A stretch of DNA of 64,000 nt, taken from positions 118,501-182,500 of the forward strand of contig JBAMJV010002915.1 in assembly GCA_037951105.1 (NCBI GenBank), in the 5' to 3' direction. The notes below the pieces were generated by a model, which searched no databases, was not told the DNA's origin, and saw only the letters and a list, made by a program, of their open reading frames with translations. The DNA is from Echinarachnius parma. Its lineage: Eukaryota; Echinodermata; Echinoidea; Clypeasteroida; Echinarachniidae. A program made the position numbers and the translations under genes. Positions 35,641 to 45,492 of the stretch are shown piece by piece; positions within the stretch are counted from its first letter, which is position 1, and every line of letters starts with the position of its first letter.

Positions 35641-35695
35641 GAATTTCGAAGCATACTTTGCCTGATTGAAATGTGTTTGGTTGTCACCATCATAG
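35641..35695 (+). CDS. Propeller gene exon 2 (signal peptide core)
   Basis: A 55-base exon preceded by a very strong polypyrimidine tract and CAG (long C run, then ctccccactttttttaccag) and followed by the donor GTATGT. It enters in phase 0 and leaves in phase 1, encoding EFRSILCLIEMCLVVTII. With the upstream Met this makes a 19-20-residue hydrophobic leader ending in Ala (completed by exon 3), typical of a cleavable signal peptide for secretion. An in-frame Met inside the exon could be an alternative start. The frame continues open into the intron, so the splice call rests on the donor and on agreement with exon 3. Confidence 0.55.
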
Positions 35696-36594
35696 GTATG
35701 TATTATGTAATTTGTGATTTCTTTATCATCATTACCTTCGCTTGCCTAACTGCAATAACATTTATATTGTTGTTGTTCCTCTGTATCCGCCAATAAAGGG
35801 ATCGGCAGATGATTGATTAAATGTGTAGTTATGTGAAAAGTTATGTCCAGTGAGACTTATGTGAACATTGTATGGTGAATGAGCTTCATTTGACCGCGTA
35901 ATGGGCGAAAATAAAAAGTGATACTCGACGAACTCATTGCACTGCCTTTATATGGCAGTTTTAAGTATCCACTAGATAATCCGAACACTTAAATCATACC
36001 TAACTTTACTAACGGAGGCAAATATGTGAGCCGTCGGGGAATGAAGAATCGATAACCAGAACAAATTTTTCTAGATTGTTATTCAGTTAGAATCAGCATT
36101 ATCTAAGCTTAAATATGATGCAAAACTCGTCACATAAGGATTCTGCAACGTGGAGTTATTGATGTTTTTTTTCTTTCTTCTCAGCCCAACTCCGTGTTTT
36201 TCTACCATTTCTCTGCAACGCTTACAGATGCCACCTCGCCGCTTCCTGAATAATTTTTTTCGAGTCTTGCACATCTTTTAAAACCAAGTTTGAGAAAATC
36301 GGACTTGCCTTTATGAAGCCACATGATTTTTTTGTTTTTGCGTGTCATCCCGATAATTGCTCATTTTTTGTATTGTGTCCAAAAACACATGGACATATCA
36401 TAAGAAATAATCAAAGCAATAGAAACCTTACAGTGATTACCTGGCATTGCATTTGTTTTCTTGGTGACTGGAATAAATTATTATTCCGAATAGTCTAAAT
36501 TTGTAAATGTAGTGATAACCAATGTTTAATTATCAAAAGGAATAAATTCATAGGAACACAATGAAATTCTACGACCGTATTGGCATGCAATATC

Positions 36595-36735
36595 AGGGGC
36601 GGATCTAGCTTTTTGCTAAGGAGGGAGGGGGGGGGGTTGACCGAATGACGATCTAGCTTTTTGCTAAGGGGGGTTTGACCCAATGACGATGTGGAGCATC
36701 GTCCATGAGCCGCGAAGCGGCGAATTTGTACGAAA
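36595..36735. repeat. G-run element fragment in intron 2
   Basis: 'ggggcggatctagctttttg' repeats twice with a G run and 'gtttgacccaatgacgatg', then 'gagccgcgaagcggcgaat'. It is the reverse-oriented relative of the minisatellite family at 21007-21440. Confidence 0.65.
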
Positions 36736-37036
36736 ATGTACGAAATCAATGCTGATTTCAGAACGGAACTGTTTACCCTGTAAACCTCAAATATATATTG
36801 ACGTTCTCTGGCATGACTGAACACATTACTTTCATATTGGCACACATGTACAATAAGATGTACTCTATAAGATGCTATCATTTAATGTCAAATGGAAAAC
36901 CTTTTGCAATATTATTAAGTAAATAATAGACCATGTTATACATTTGTTAATGTCATCATATTTTATGTAATATAATTATTTGGTGAATTCAAACTGAATA
37001 GAACTATTTCAAATGATTGAAAATGAGCAAAGAAAT

Positions 37037-37090
37037 GTAGGCTTCGACGGGAATCGAACTCATTGAGCCATTGAGCCACAAGACCCTTGA
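37037..37090 (-). repeat. tRNA-derived fragment lacking the anticodon arm
   Basis: Read on the minus strand it has an A-box-like TGGCTCAATGG and a B-box GTTCGATTCCC followed by 'gtcgaagcc', but only a few bases lie between them, so no anticodon arm can form. It is a pseudo-tRNA or tRNA-derived SINE remnant and not a functional tRNA. Confidence 0.5.
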
Positions 37091-37589
37091 ATGGGGAACG
37101 TTCCCATGAAACCATTTTCATTGGTCGATTAGTCAGAAGCTATAAAAACCAGGTACCAACCTAAGAATAATTAAATCAACTTTTCTAAAGAAAGTGCGCG
37201 GGATCACACGAAATGAGCTGTATACTTTACAGGATCAATTAAGCATAACAAATAACAGGGTTTTGATTTAACACGAATTGGAGTCAAACTCAAAATGAAA
37301 TGTAATTTATGAATATCTAAATTAATATAAAGCTGTATACCTTACATATGAACAATGTTTAAAGGGTCAAAGAGTGAAAATCAAAATAAATGTCATGTTT
37401 TAAAAGTATTAGTTAATTTAAATATCAATAAGCTTTCACTAAAAGTTCGATAGAAAAACATTTCATTCCATCTCATGTTGAACAAATATTGGAATGAGTA
37501 TCAGTATAAACTTGATTAGTCTGATGTTTGAAAAGAAAATGTAACTGACATTGTAGAACGTCGTTTAGCGCAAAATAATATTAATTTAA

Positions 37590-38122
37590 AGGGGTAGTAC
37601 AGTTTTGAAAAGGCTGAGCTTTAGTAACCAAAATCTGCACAATAACAATACAAACTAATAGTTATAACTCCACCATGCTTCAAAGGTATAGACAACTACA
37701 AACGACTAAGTCAAAAGCCTGTTATAATTCAAAAAAGAGCCATTCAAACACAAGAGGGCGCTCTCTAAAAAAGCATTGGTTTCAACTATTTTTCATACAA
37801 AATTATGCATGTGATATTTTGTTGAAATACTGATTAGATAGAGAGATCATCAACAACTATTTTAAAACCTCTTTTGAAAATTTTGGAAAAAGTGTAAGCA
37901 TTTTTGTTATATATTTGTTAAATCATCGAATATATATGGGGCCCAGATTGATTACGATCAGATATATGAATCGATATTTCAGCCGTTTCGGAACCGATTT
38001 TGATGAAATAAAGTTTATTCTACAATTAAAATTGTATGCTCTTTCAAATTTTACACTCAGTTTTTCATCATCTCACAAATTATTTCGTGCAGCGCCCTCT
38101 ATACCAAAACTGAACTACCCCT
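37590..38122 (+). mobile_element. Family A reference copy: TTAA-flanked non-autonomous TIR element
   Basis: Starts AGGGGTAGTACAGTTTTG and ends CAAAACTGAACTACCCCT, inverted repeats abutting TTAA (37586-37589 and 38123-38126). The length is 533 bp with no transposase. This copy defines the family; other copies or fragments are at 1697, 4878, 26700, 30637, 39290/41255, 45405/47061 and 49324. TTAA duplication points to a piggyBac or Kolobok-type source. Confidence 0.85.
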
Positions 38123-38760
38123 TTAATTGTCAAATTGTTTATGGCTATATTTTGTTTCGATTTAAATTAATCAAATGAGCATTGTGTATTCATTGTAATT
38201 GCGTTGAAAAGTAATACTATTTATTATCTGATTGTATTTTCTCTGAATAATTTTGAAAGTAATTTAGTCGGTTTTGTTCAAATACTATAATAAGCACTAA
38301 AAAGTGATAGTTGAGTATGAAGATATTATTGTAGATAAGAAAGGAGTTAAACATATTCCGATTATACTCTTTCAAACTGTGTTAATGTATTTAGGATCCG
38401 TTATTTTGTTTTGAGAGCGATAACCGTGAAATTAAAAACATTTGGAACAAAATATAAACCTGCACAGACTCTTAAAAACGTAAATCGTACATTCTACTGA
38501 ATTACTGAACTATTCTTTGAAGTCAGCATTCATTTGTCATGTACTCTCTTTGTCTTTATCGTACTTGTTCTTATTTTGATAAAATATGTAACTCTAACAT
38601 GTTTTTATGTAAATGATTTGTTTATAACAATATGAAATGTATGAAAGCTTGTCCAAAAAAACTCATTAACATGTCATGTACATGTGTGGAACCTGGCAAG
38701 TTGTTGCCTTCATAATACACGTGATTGTATTCCTTTCTCATAAATGGTTCATATACGCAG

Positions 38761-38844
38761 CTCCGATTAACACAAAGAGTAACGCCATGTGGTGCGAAGG
38801 TGAACATGAACGTCAGAATGGAGCTTCGGGACCGTGCGGGCCGG
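38761..38844 (+). CDS. Propeller gene exon 3 (short Cys-containing segment)
   Basis: An 84-base symmetric exon (phase 1 in and out) between 'atatacgcag' and the consensus donor GTAAGTAT. It encodes about 28 residues beginning with the likely signal-cleavage Ala/Pro and containing MWCEGEHERQNGASGPCGP, with two Cys 15 residues apart. I do not recognise a named domain; it may be a short disulfide loop between leader and linker. Base composition is clearly less AT-rich than its surroundings, and both splice sites are strong. Confidence 0.6.
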
Positions 38845-38919
38845 GTAAGTATGCGTTTATAAACACCTTCAAACGTGGACACACACGTTTGATAGCCTAC
38901 TTTTCAACCGTGGCTGCAG

Positions 38920-39090
38920 CCTCTCGGGAGTTTTGAAAACAGCCATAATTATTCGGGCAAACTCATGTCCGATTCAGGCAATATTAATTTTTTTTCGGGG
39001 AAACTCATGTAACATTACGGCAAAGTCATGTAATTTTCCGTCAAAACAGTGTTATTAGCTGATTTTCGGACATGAAAAAGACGAAACATT
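38920..39090 (+). repeat. Second copy of the gagttttgaaaac/TCGGGCAAA element
   Basis: 'gcagcctctcgggagttttg' then 'attcgggcaaactcatgt' units, parallel to 33235-33500 but with fewer and more diverged units. Confidence 0.65.
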
Positions 39091-39289
39091 TTGTATGCTC
39101 ATCAGGTAAACAATGGTAAGGATACTTTTTGGGCAAAGGACCTTAGCTCCCCCTGAGAAAATGTTTCCCCTTCGCCCATGCACACCTCGTGTGGACGTCT
39201 ACGTCGAATGTAGCGCTAAAGGTTGCCAATTGAACTGGCATAAGTGTTTGAATAAAATCATACGCTTATCAAAGTTAACCGAAAAAAAC

Positions 39290-41715
39290 GTGTAAACCAA
39301 ACCTGTACCATAACATTACGAACCAACAGTTTAATAACTTCACCATTCTCGGAAGGTACACAGGGAGCAAACACCCCATTTGTTAGGATATCAAACATGG
39401 AATGTTATAAAAGGTTGTGCACCAGATAATTCTTCTAGAACTTTCTAGGATCACAACCTAAGTGCACAACCTCGCGATCTAGCTACTGGAAGTCCACAAA
39501 ACGCATATGAACGATTTAACCCATAATGTATGTTAATATCGCCTTGAATCCTTAGGTTTCATGAAGGTTTGTCTCTACTATTTTCACATGTTCACTAAAA
39601 AACCATTATGATATCATCATAATGCTTCAGATCCGTATTCTGTAGAGTCTTGTGCATCGTTTGGTATCTAATTTGACCGCATCACATATTCGGTTAATGT
39701 GTCACGTCTCATTTTAAGTCACGTGTCATACAAAAACAAGAAATTGCACGATCAGTTATATGTACAAGTTATATGTTCAGACTATTTAAAACGTTACACA
39801 ATTTTTATTTGGAATTCTTCATATGACATTCGATGTTATTGATTAAATTTGTTTAAATGATACAAACGAAAAAAAGTAATTAAACAATGAAACACATAAC
39901 GAATTAAAAACAATAAATTACATAAGAATATGAGTTTTTTAATATTGTCGGTATCTGATTTTACTAAATCATTATAATAGAGGTAAAACATGTTTTATTA
40001 CAAATAAAATAAAATAATAATAAAATTAACATAATGTAGAATATATAAAATACTTATAGATTATGGAATACATATATATAATAGGCCTAAATATAGAATA
40101 TATTACAATATCAACAATTGAATAACATGATTTTTACTCGTTATAAAATGGTACTACTGAACAAAATCCACCAACACTTTTCTTCTGTGTGTTATGCATT
40201 TTGCCAATGTTAATACTTGGTTAATACAGAAGTGAGCAATGAGTGCACATTGTTTACCTTATAGTTTTAGGTGTAGGGAAAGATAAGGAAACGTAAATAC
40301 AGCAGCAAAGACATTAGCGCTTATTTCAACTCTCAGTCGAATTATTTGATAATTTGTTCAGTAGGAAGATTATTTGTTTTCATGTACACGATACTACAAT
40401 CAAACAAAGTAATTTGCATGTCAATAAACAATCATGATACAAAGTAATAATCCTACCAAAGAAAAACATATTGACCTACTCTACATCTGTATACATTAAA
40501 AGAGTTTAAACAATGTTACGATTTGTTTATGTTGTTTTTTGAGCCAATCATGGGGTCCGAGTTCGGAACCAGAGAGTGCCTGGAAGGATGGAACGTGATT
40601 CTTTAGCACTGTATTCATATACAAGGTGTCAGGCTGGGAGACTCCCCAGGGAGTGGAAATGTGTTTGATTGATTGCAGTACATATCCAAACCACCTTATT
40701 GTAGTTATAATGATTACAATTATTATTCGTATGTATTTATTTGTTTCAAATTGTTTTGTTTTGTATTGTTTTATAATTTGTTTTGCGAATATATTTTAAA
40801 AATCACATTTAATGCCATCTAACATGTATTTAGTATTACATAATTATATATGATTGTGTCATTCTGTAATCTGAAACATTTTCATGAATTGTTGTCAATA
40901 AGCGTATGTGAAATGTTACTTTTCTATATCTGACATGTGACATAAAACCCTAAATATAAAAAGGAAAAATTTGGTATCAAAAGATGCACAAGTATCTATG
41001 GAAGACATTATCTGAAGCAATGCGATGATACCAGCATGCTTTTGGGTTTAATTGTGAAAAAAGGATAGTAGAACATTCATGAACCCTAAAGATTTAAGGC
41101 GCGTTTAACGTACAGTAGAATTGTGTGTTCTGTGGACTTCCAGTAGCTATTTCGCGAGGTTGTGCACCTAGGTTCTGCTTCTACAAGGTCGTACAATGCA
41201 ATTCTAGGCCCAAACCCTTTTATAACATTCTATGTCTGTAATACCCCCTTTGCTCTATGGTTAAGGTATAAACAAGTACAAACAACTAGACAAATCGCCT
41301 GTTATCATTCAAAATAGCCGTCAAAACACAAAAGGGCGCTCTCTAAAACGCATTCGTTTCAACCATTTTATCCAAAAATTGAGCGTGGCATGTTCTGTTG
41401 ACAAATTGATAAAATAGAGAGCTCATTAAAAACTATAAACAAAACCTCTTTGTGAATTTTGTAAACGTGTAAGCATTTTTTTCAACGGATAGTTCAAAAT
41501 GATCGAATTATTGGGGGATCCCACAATAATTACAAATGGTTATACTTATTGATATTTCAGGGTTTTTTGAAGCAATTTTGATCCAATAAAAAGTTGATTA
41601 TGTCATCAAAACTGTATGCTCTTACAAATATAACACTAATTTTTTCATTACCTTACAACAACAAAATGTTTCTTGAAGCGCCGTCTAAACCAAAACTTAA
41701 CCATCCCTTTGATTA
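39290..41715 (+). repeat. Family A copy interrupted by a 1.9-kb insertion
   Basis: 39290-39360 carries the family A 5' part ('aaacctgtaccataacatta', 'caccattctcgga'). The family resumes at about 41262 ('aaggtataaacaagtac', 'gggcgctctctaaaa', 'gggggatcccacaa', 'gcgccgtctaaacc') and ends near 41711. The join is restored only by removing 39361-41259. Confidence 0.7.
39361..41259. mobile_element. hAT-like non-autonomous element nested in family A
   Basis: Arms of about 130 bp are inverted: the left has CAGGGAGCAAAC, 'gaatgttataaaagg', 'gtgcacaacctcgcga' and 'tagctactggaagtccaca'; the right has the reverse complements ending in TTTGCTCTATG. An 'aaggtaca'/'aaggtata' near-repeat flanks it, suggesting an 8-bp duplication as in hAT elements. 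The AT-rich interior has no transposase. Confidence 0.6.
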
Positions 41716-41818
41716 AATATTTGGGATGAATATTATTTTGTGTTATTGTTAATTTAATTTGTACTACTAATATTATTGATATCATGATTTGTGGTGTTGC
41801 TTTTTATCATTATTATAG

Positions 41819-42036
41819 CTACCTCGACTACGACACCACCGACAACACTACCAACACAATCGACAGCGGCTGAAGCGACAACATCGCATACGACAACCAC
41901 GGCGGCGCCAACGCCCGCTGCCCAACCCAAAATAATCCTCCTCAACGATGTTGGTCCTGGAGGAGACGATGTGTACATCGCAGATCTCGGCATCTACAAC
42001 TTCGCCCAAGTATCGATGCCAGCAGGTGGTCACAAG
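41819..42036 (+). CDS. Propeller gene exon 4 (Thr-rich linker and first propeller strands)
   Basis: Preceded by 'tttttatcattattatag' and followed by the donor AAG|GTTAGT; enters in phase 1, matching exon 3, and leaves in phase 0. The first ~45 residues are Thr/Ala/Pro-rich (TTTPPTTLPTQSTAAEATT...), a mucin-like linker expected to be O-glycosylated. The last ~37 residues (KIILLNDVG...DDVYIADLGIYNFAQVS) look like the opening strands of a YWTD/NHL-type beta-propeller blade, with IADL in the YWTD-like position. The codons are strikingly GC-richer than the flanking introns, consistent with selection on coding sequence. The minus-strand frames here are shadows. Confidence 0.75.
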
Positions 42037-42079
42037 GTTAGTATAGTTATCCTTGTTTCGCATCCATGAATATTACCCC

Positions 42080-43120
42080 CACCTCCCTGTTCCATCGATT
42101 ACGCTCCCGTTTCACATACATTACATCCATGTTCCATCCACTACGCCCTCGTTTCACATAATTACCCCCCCCCCCCCCCCCCCGTTGTTATTCCATTATC
42201 CACTTTCTCCATCCATTACACACCAGTCTTACATCCAATATGTCAACTACGTACCACATCTATTATACCCCAACCCCCTCCCCCTCAATGTTCCCTGCTC
42301 CCGTTTCACATCCATAACCCCCTATTTCCATTCATTACCCCTTCATCAATAACGCCCCTGTTCCATCCATTGTGCTCACGTTTCACATTAATCATGTTAA
42401 TTACGTCCCGTTCCACATCCAGTACGCCCACCTCCTGTTTCCCGCTGTCGTTCCACATCCATTCATAGGCGTACCCGGGGGGGGGGGGGGGGTGGGGTCA
42501 ACCCCCCCCCCCCATTTACACAATTTAAGTGGTCTGGAGGCCACTTTATGGTGGTCTCGACCATCAAAATCAATGGTCTCGGCCCCCAGAAAACCAAGTG
42601 GTCTTGGTCTCGGCCTTGACATTTTGTGCAGGATTTAGGACTCGGCTTCAAAAAAATTTTCACCGACACCCCCCTCGAAAATTCTTCACCGACACCCCCT
42701 TCAAAAAATCTTCACTGACACCCCCCTACGACAATTATTCACCGACACCCCCCTCGAAAATCTTCACCGACACCACCCTCGATAAATCTTCACCAACACC
42801 CCCCTCAAAAATTATTCACAGACACCCCCCCCCTCGAAAATCTTCACCGATCGATACCCCCCTTCTCGAATCTTCACTGACAACCCCCCCCCCTCAAAAA
42901 TTCTTAACCGACACCCCCTCCTTTCGAAAAAAAATTCACCGACGCCCCCCCCCCTAAAAAATTGTGGTCGACGAACCCCCTCCCCCCCCCCCCCCTAGAA
43001 AAATTCCTGGGTACGCCACTGCATCCATTACACCCCTGTTTCTATCCATTACGCTTCCGTATATCCATTACACTCTCGTTTCTATCTATTACACCCCTGT
43101 TTCTATCCGTATACATAAGA
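42080..43120 (+). repeat. Degenerate CATCCATTACNCCC array split by an insertion
   Basis: Units of about 25-30 bp such as 'cgtttcacatccattac' fill 42080-42465 and resume at 43020-43120. They lie in the intron after exon 4. Low-complexity Pro/His/Ser frames are artefacts. Confidence 0.7.
42468..43020. mobile_element. Inserted element with GGCGTACCC ends and ACCGACACCCCC array
   Basis: The ends AGGCGTACCCGGG and CCTGGGTACGCC are inverted and interrupt the CATCCATTAC array. Inside are a poly-G/poly-C pair, a unique ~130-bp segment and about ten units of 'tcttcaccgacaccccc'. It resembles the other G/C-run elements in this window. Confidence 0.65.
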
Positions 43121-43469
43121 CACGAACTGGTGCTCCCTAATCTATGCGATAATAAATAACTGTTGTCAGCTCTCACTGGTGTAAATGGGCCAGATGGCAG
43201 CACTTGGCTATTATGCCTCCCGTGGTGTGGAGATGATGCACATTATCATCGTTCAAGTGTGAGTTGTTCCAATCAAGTGTGCCAGGTTGATATTACAGGA
43301 GCACTGATACATATTATTGTATAATCATTCGCCCCATTATATGCTTCATCAAACAAAATAATGATATCGCAAAGTTCTAATAAGTGCCTGGTGTTCGTCT
43401 TTCTTGTTTGAATTTTGAACACCCACCATGCCCACAATAGATGGACAAAACGTGCACCTGTTTTTGCAG

Positions 43470-43500
43470 GAACGAATGCAGTATGTATCCGTTGACCGGG
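43470..43500 (+). CDS. Possible propeller gene micro-exon
   Basis: Follows a good acceptor ('cacctgtttttgcag') and could enter in phase 0 after exon 4, encoding ERMQYVSVDR. This resembles the 'xxAVDxx' strand that normally precedes a YWTD motif. With the donor GTAATA at 43501 it exits in phase 1, whereas the next exon needs phase 2. Using GTATGT at 43481 instead gives an 11-base exon with the right phase but loses the strand. So either a sequence error, a mutation or a wrong exon call is involved. Confidence 0.25.
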
Positions 43501-43561
43501 GTAATAATAATAGCGCTTAGAGGCTTTGTTGCAATTTGCGCTCTATAAGACCTAGACCCCG

Positions 43562-43623
43562 TTTACAGTGAAAAAAAGGCCGGGCCGAGACGCGTCTCGG
43601 CCCGGCCTTTTCTTCACTGTAAA
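43562..43623. repeat. 62-bp near-perfect GC-rich palindrome
   Basis: Arms 43562-43592 and 43593-43623 are reverse complements with one mismatch and no loop (centre GACG|CGTC; core GGCCGGGCCGAGACG). Just upstream is 'agcgcttagaggctttgttg', a SINE-tail-like string also near 48060. Confidence 0.9.
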
Positions 43624-43727
43624 GCCGGTCACAATTAATACACAACCAAGTTAAACAACACCCACACGTCAATTCAATATTAATTCAATGTTTTATATAG
43701 ATTGTGTGTTTCTTTCAATGTTTTTAG

Positions 43728-43870
43728 ACGAATATATTGGTCCAGAAGATATGGATTCAGCAGGGCAAACATGAATGGAAGTAACGCGGCATCTATCTAT
43801 CATGACACCTCTTACAATGGTCTAAATGGCTTGGATATCCACATCCCTATTAAGATGTTTTGTTTATTCT
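43728..43870 (+). CDS. Propeller gene exon with a YWSR (YWTD-type) repeat
   Basis: The acceptor is 'gtttctttcaatgtttttag'. In the frame starting at 43729 it encodes RIYWSRRYGFSRANMNGS, then AASIYHDTSYNGLNGLDIHIP, a recognisable LDL-receptor class B repeat (family pattern: IYWTD..., R-A-N-x-D/N-G-S, ..NGLAxDxP). The 3' end is uncertain: donors at 43862 (GTTTAT, weak) or 43871 (GTGAGA, better) both leave phase 1, matching the acceptor at 44638; both add a few extra residues after IHIP. Entry is phase 2, which does not fit exon 4 directly. Confidence 0.6.
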
Positions 43871-44496
43871 GTGAGATGTTTGTGTTTTTACGAAACAAAC
43901 AAAACATTGTGTGTGGCAGTAATGTCGTAAAATACCACCATTCGTAATTTACAACGGTGAAAATGGCTGAGATGTTCACATTTTTAGTTAAAAGATGTTT
44001 GCATTCTTTGCGATGTTCATGTTTGAAAAAATACTAATCATGGTGCATGTGTTGAAGTTACGTAATTGGATAAACACCGATTAATTTATAATTCAACAAT
44101 ATATTGTTCGACATCTCGACCAGAAGTTCTCTTTTTTCGTATAAGAGTAAGTTCAAGGGGAATTTTCTGAAGATGTACTTTATGTTGATGCAAAATCAAC
44201 AAAAGTTCCCTTCAATAAAAGTGTCATCGACACAAAATATATTGGCGATCGGGGTAAAAAGAGATAGAAATAATAATACTGGTGGCTACTTATTATAGCG
44301 CACTTTACGTCTTCCAACGATCGCGGTCATTACCCCGGTCATCGGATACACACTGGACCAGCCATGCACCTCGTAGGTCCTAAGGAGCCACTTTGTAACC
44401 TTCCGGCTTCCCATTTTGTAGAGAGCAGCACATTTGTAGAGAGCAGCAGGTGGATAAGTTGTATCTGCTTACGGACAAACGTAACGGACAACAATA

Positions 44497-44556
44497 CACT
44501 GGTAACCCAGAGTCCTACCCATTTGAGAGCGCTTGCTCTACCAATTTTCCGCACCA
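44497..44556 (-). repeat. tRNA-like sequence (SINE head or pseudo-tRNA)
   Basis: The minus strand reads 'ttggtagagcaagcgctctc' then 'aaatgggtaggactctgggtt', resembling D-arm/A-box, anticodon-arm and B-box spacing of a tRNA, but the B-box is degenerate (CTGGGTTAC). Probably the tRNA-derived part of a SINE; not called as a functional gene. Confidence 0.35.
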
Positions 44557-44638
44557 TAATTATTGTTCATATTAAGAGCTACATAAATCGAACCTATTAT
44601 AATTGGTATAATTAGTATTTGTGCTTGTCATATTATAG

Positions 44639-44880
44639 GCCAGCGACTGTTGTTTTCCGAGGATACACTTGTGGGCTACATTGACCTGGCAACAGACGCG
44701 GTCACGGTGATCTCGGCTGCATACAACCCATACAGGATCGCCTTCTACAACGGCATCGTGTACTTCTCCGATGTAGTGTCTTCAGCTATCATCGAGGTCG
44801 CCGACTACGACGGCACACCGATCTACACGACGTACACCCATGCCTCTTTAGTAGTACCACATCGTTTTTGCATCTTTTAG
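44639..44880 (+). CDS. Propeller gene last visible exon (YFSD repeat)
   Basis: The acceptor TATATTATAG ends at 44638. The frame (CAG CGA CTG TTG...) gives QRLLFSEDTLVGYIDL, then ATDAVTVISAAYNPYRIAFY, then NGIVYFSDVVSSAIIEVADY and DGTPIYTTYTHASL. LLFSE..GYIDL and VYFSD..IIEVADYDGT are classic class B propeller strand pairs, with YFSD in place of YWTD. A phase-0 donor (TTA|GTAGTA) at 44851 is possible; without it the frame ends at the TAG at 44878-44880. No further propeller exons were recognised downstream. Codons are GC-rich relative to the flanks. Confidence 0.7.
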
Positions 44881-44979
44881 CCCGTTCCCTACTGGACTTC
44901 GCAAACCGAAATACAGATAATACGGACTCCACAATATTCCCGTAGGCAATGGGTTATTAAAGGGATTTAGTCACCACGT

Positions 44980-45120
44980 CAACATCATACTACTGTCTTG
45001 GAAATCGACCAGTTCTTACAAACCACATCACTAGCACAAGCATGGAACAGATTTCGGTTTCCCAAATTTACATTCCGTTATAAAGATATGTATTATTGAA
45101 GTGTTCAGATAATTATTTTC
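44980..45120 (+). repeat. Family B fragment
   Basis: 'catggaacagatttcggttt' followed by 'cattccgttataaagatatg' and 'attgaagtgttcagata' match the middle of family B. An A-rich/poly-C tract follows at 45120-45260. Confidence 0.55.
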
Positions 45121-45492
45121 ATTTTCAATAAAAAAAAAATACAAAAATATAAGCAATAATAATCATAAGTTGCAATATACAAGCTAATGAAGAAGAAAAA
45201 GACCCCCCCCCCCCCCCCCCAAAAAAAAAAAAAGAAAAAAAGAAAAAAAAAGAAAGAAGAATGCAAAATGGCATTGTGGAGGCATGGTTGACATAACAGT
45301 TACATAGTTAAGAGATTAACAAAATGATACAAACAAAACTTTAAAAAGACAAAACAAGACAGGGGCATAGTGCATTGTAAGTGATACAAATGGGAGTGTT
45401 TATTACAACAATTATTTTAAAACCTCTTTTTATTTTTTTCAAAAAGTGCAAGCAGTTTTTTCTGGGCCCCAAATTTATTACGATCAGATATT

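Larger units (their letters stand above)
34444..44880 (+). other. Gene model: secreted YWTD-type beta-propeller protein
   Basis: Exons read on the + strand: E1 ending 34579 (ATG), E2 35641-35695, E3 38761-38844, E4 41819-42036, possible E5 43470-43500, E6 43728 to about 43870, E7 44639-44850 or to the stop at 44880. Junction phases are 0 (E1/E2), 1 (E2/E3), 1 (E3/E4) and 1 (E6/E7, depending on donor); E4 to E6 is unresolved. Predicted product: signal peptide, short Cys-containing region, Thr-rich linker, LDL-receptor class B repeats. Such propellers usually have six blades; fewer are visible, so the gene may be incomplete, may continue beyond the exons found, or may encode a short secreted form. 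The introns are filled with transposon copies. Receptor-type partners (LDLa, EGF, TM) were not seen. Confidence 0.6.

Noticed and set aside
37037-37090. Functional tRNA gene
   Set aside because: The anticodon arm cannot form; kept only as a tRNA-derived remnant.
44644-44850. Direct splice of exon 4 (phase 0) to an internal CAG acceptor at 44641-44643
   Set aside because: Phase-compatible, but it skips the recognisable YWSR repeat at 43728 and uses a poorer acceptor than TATATTATAG at 44638. It remains possible as an alternative splice.
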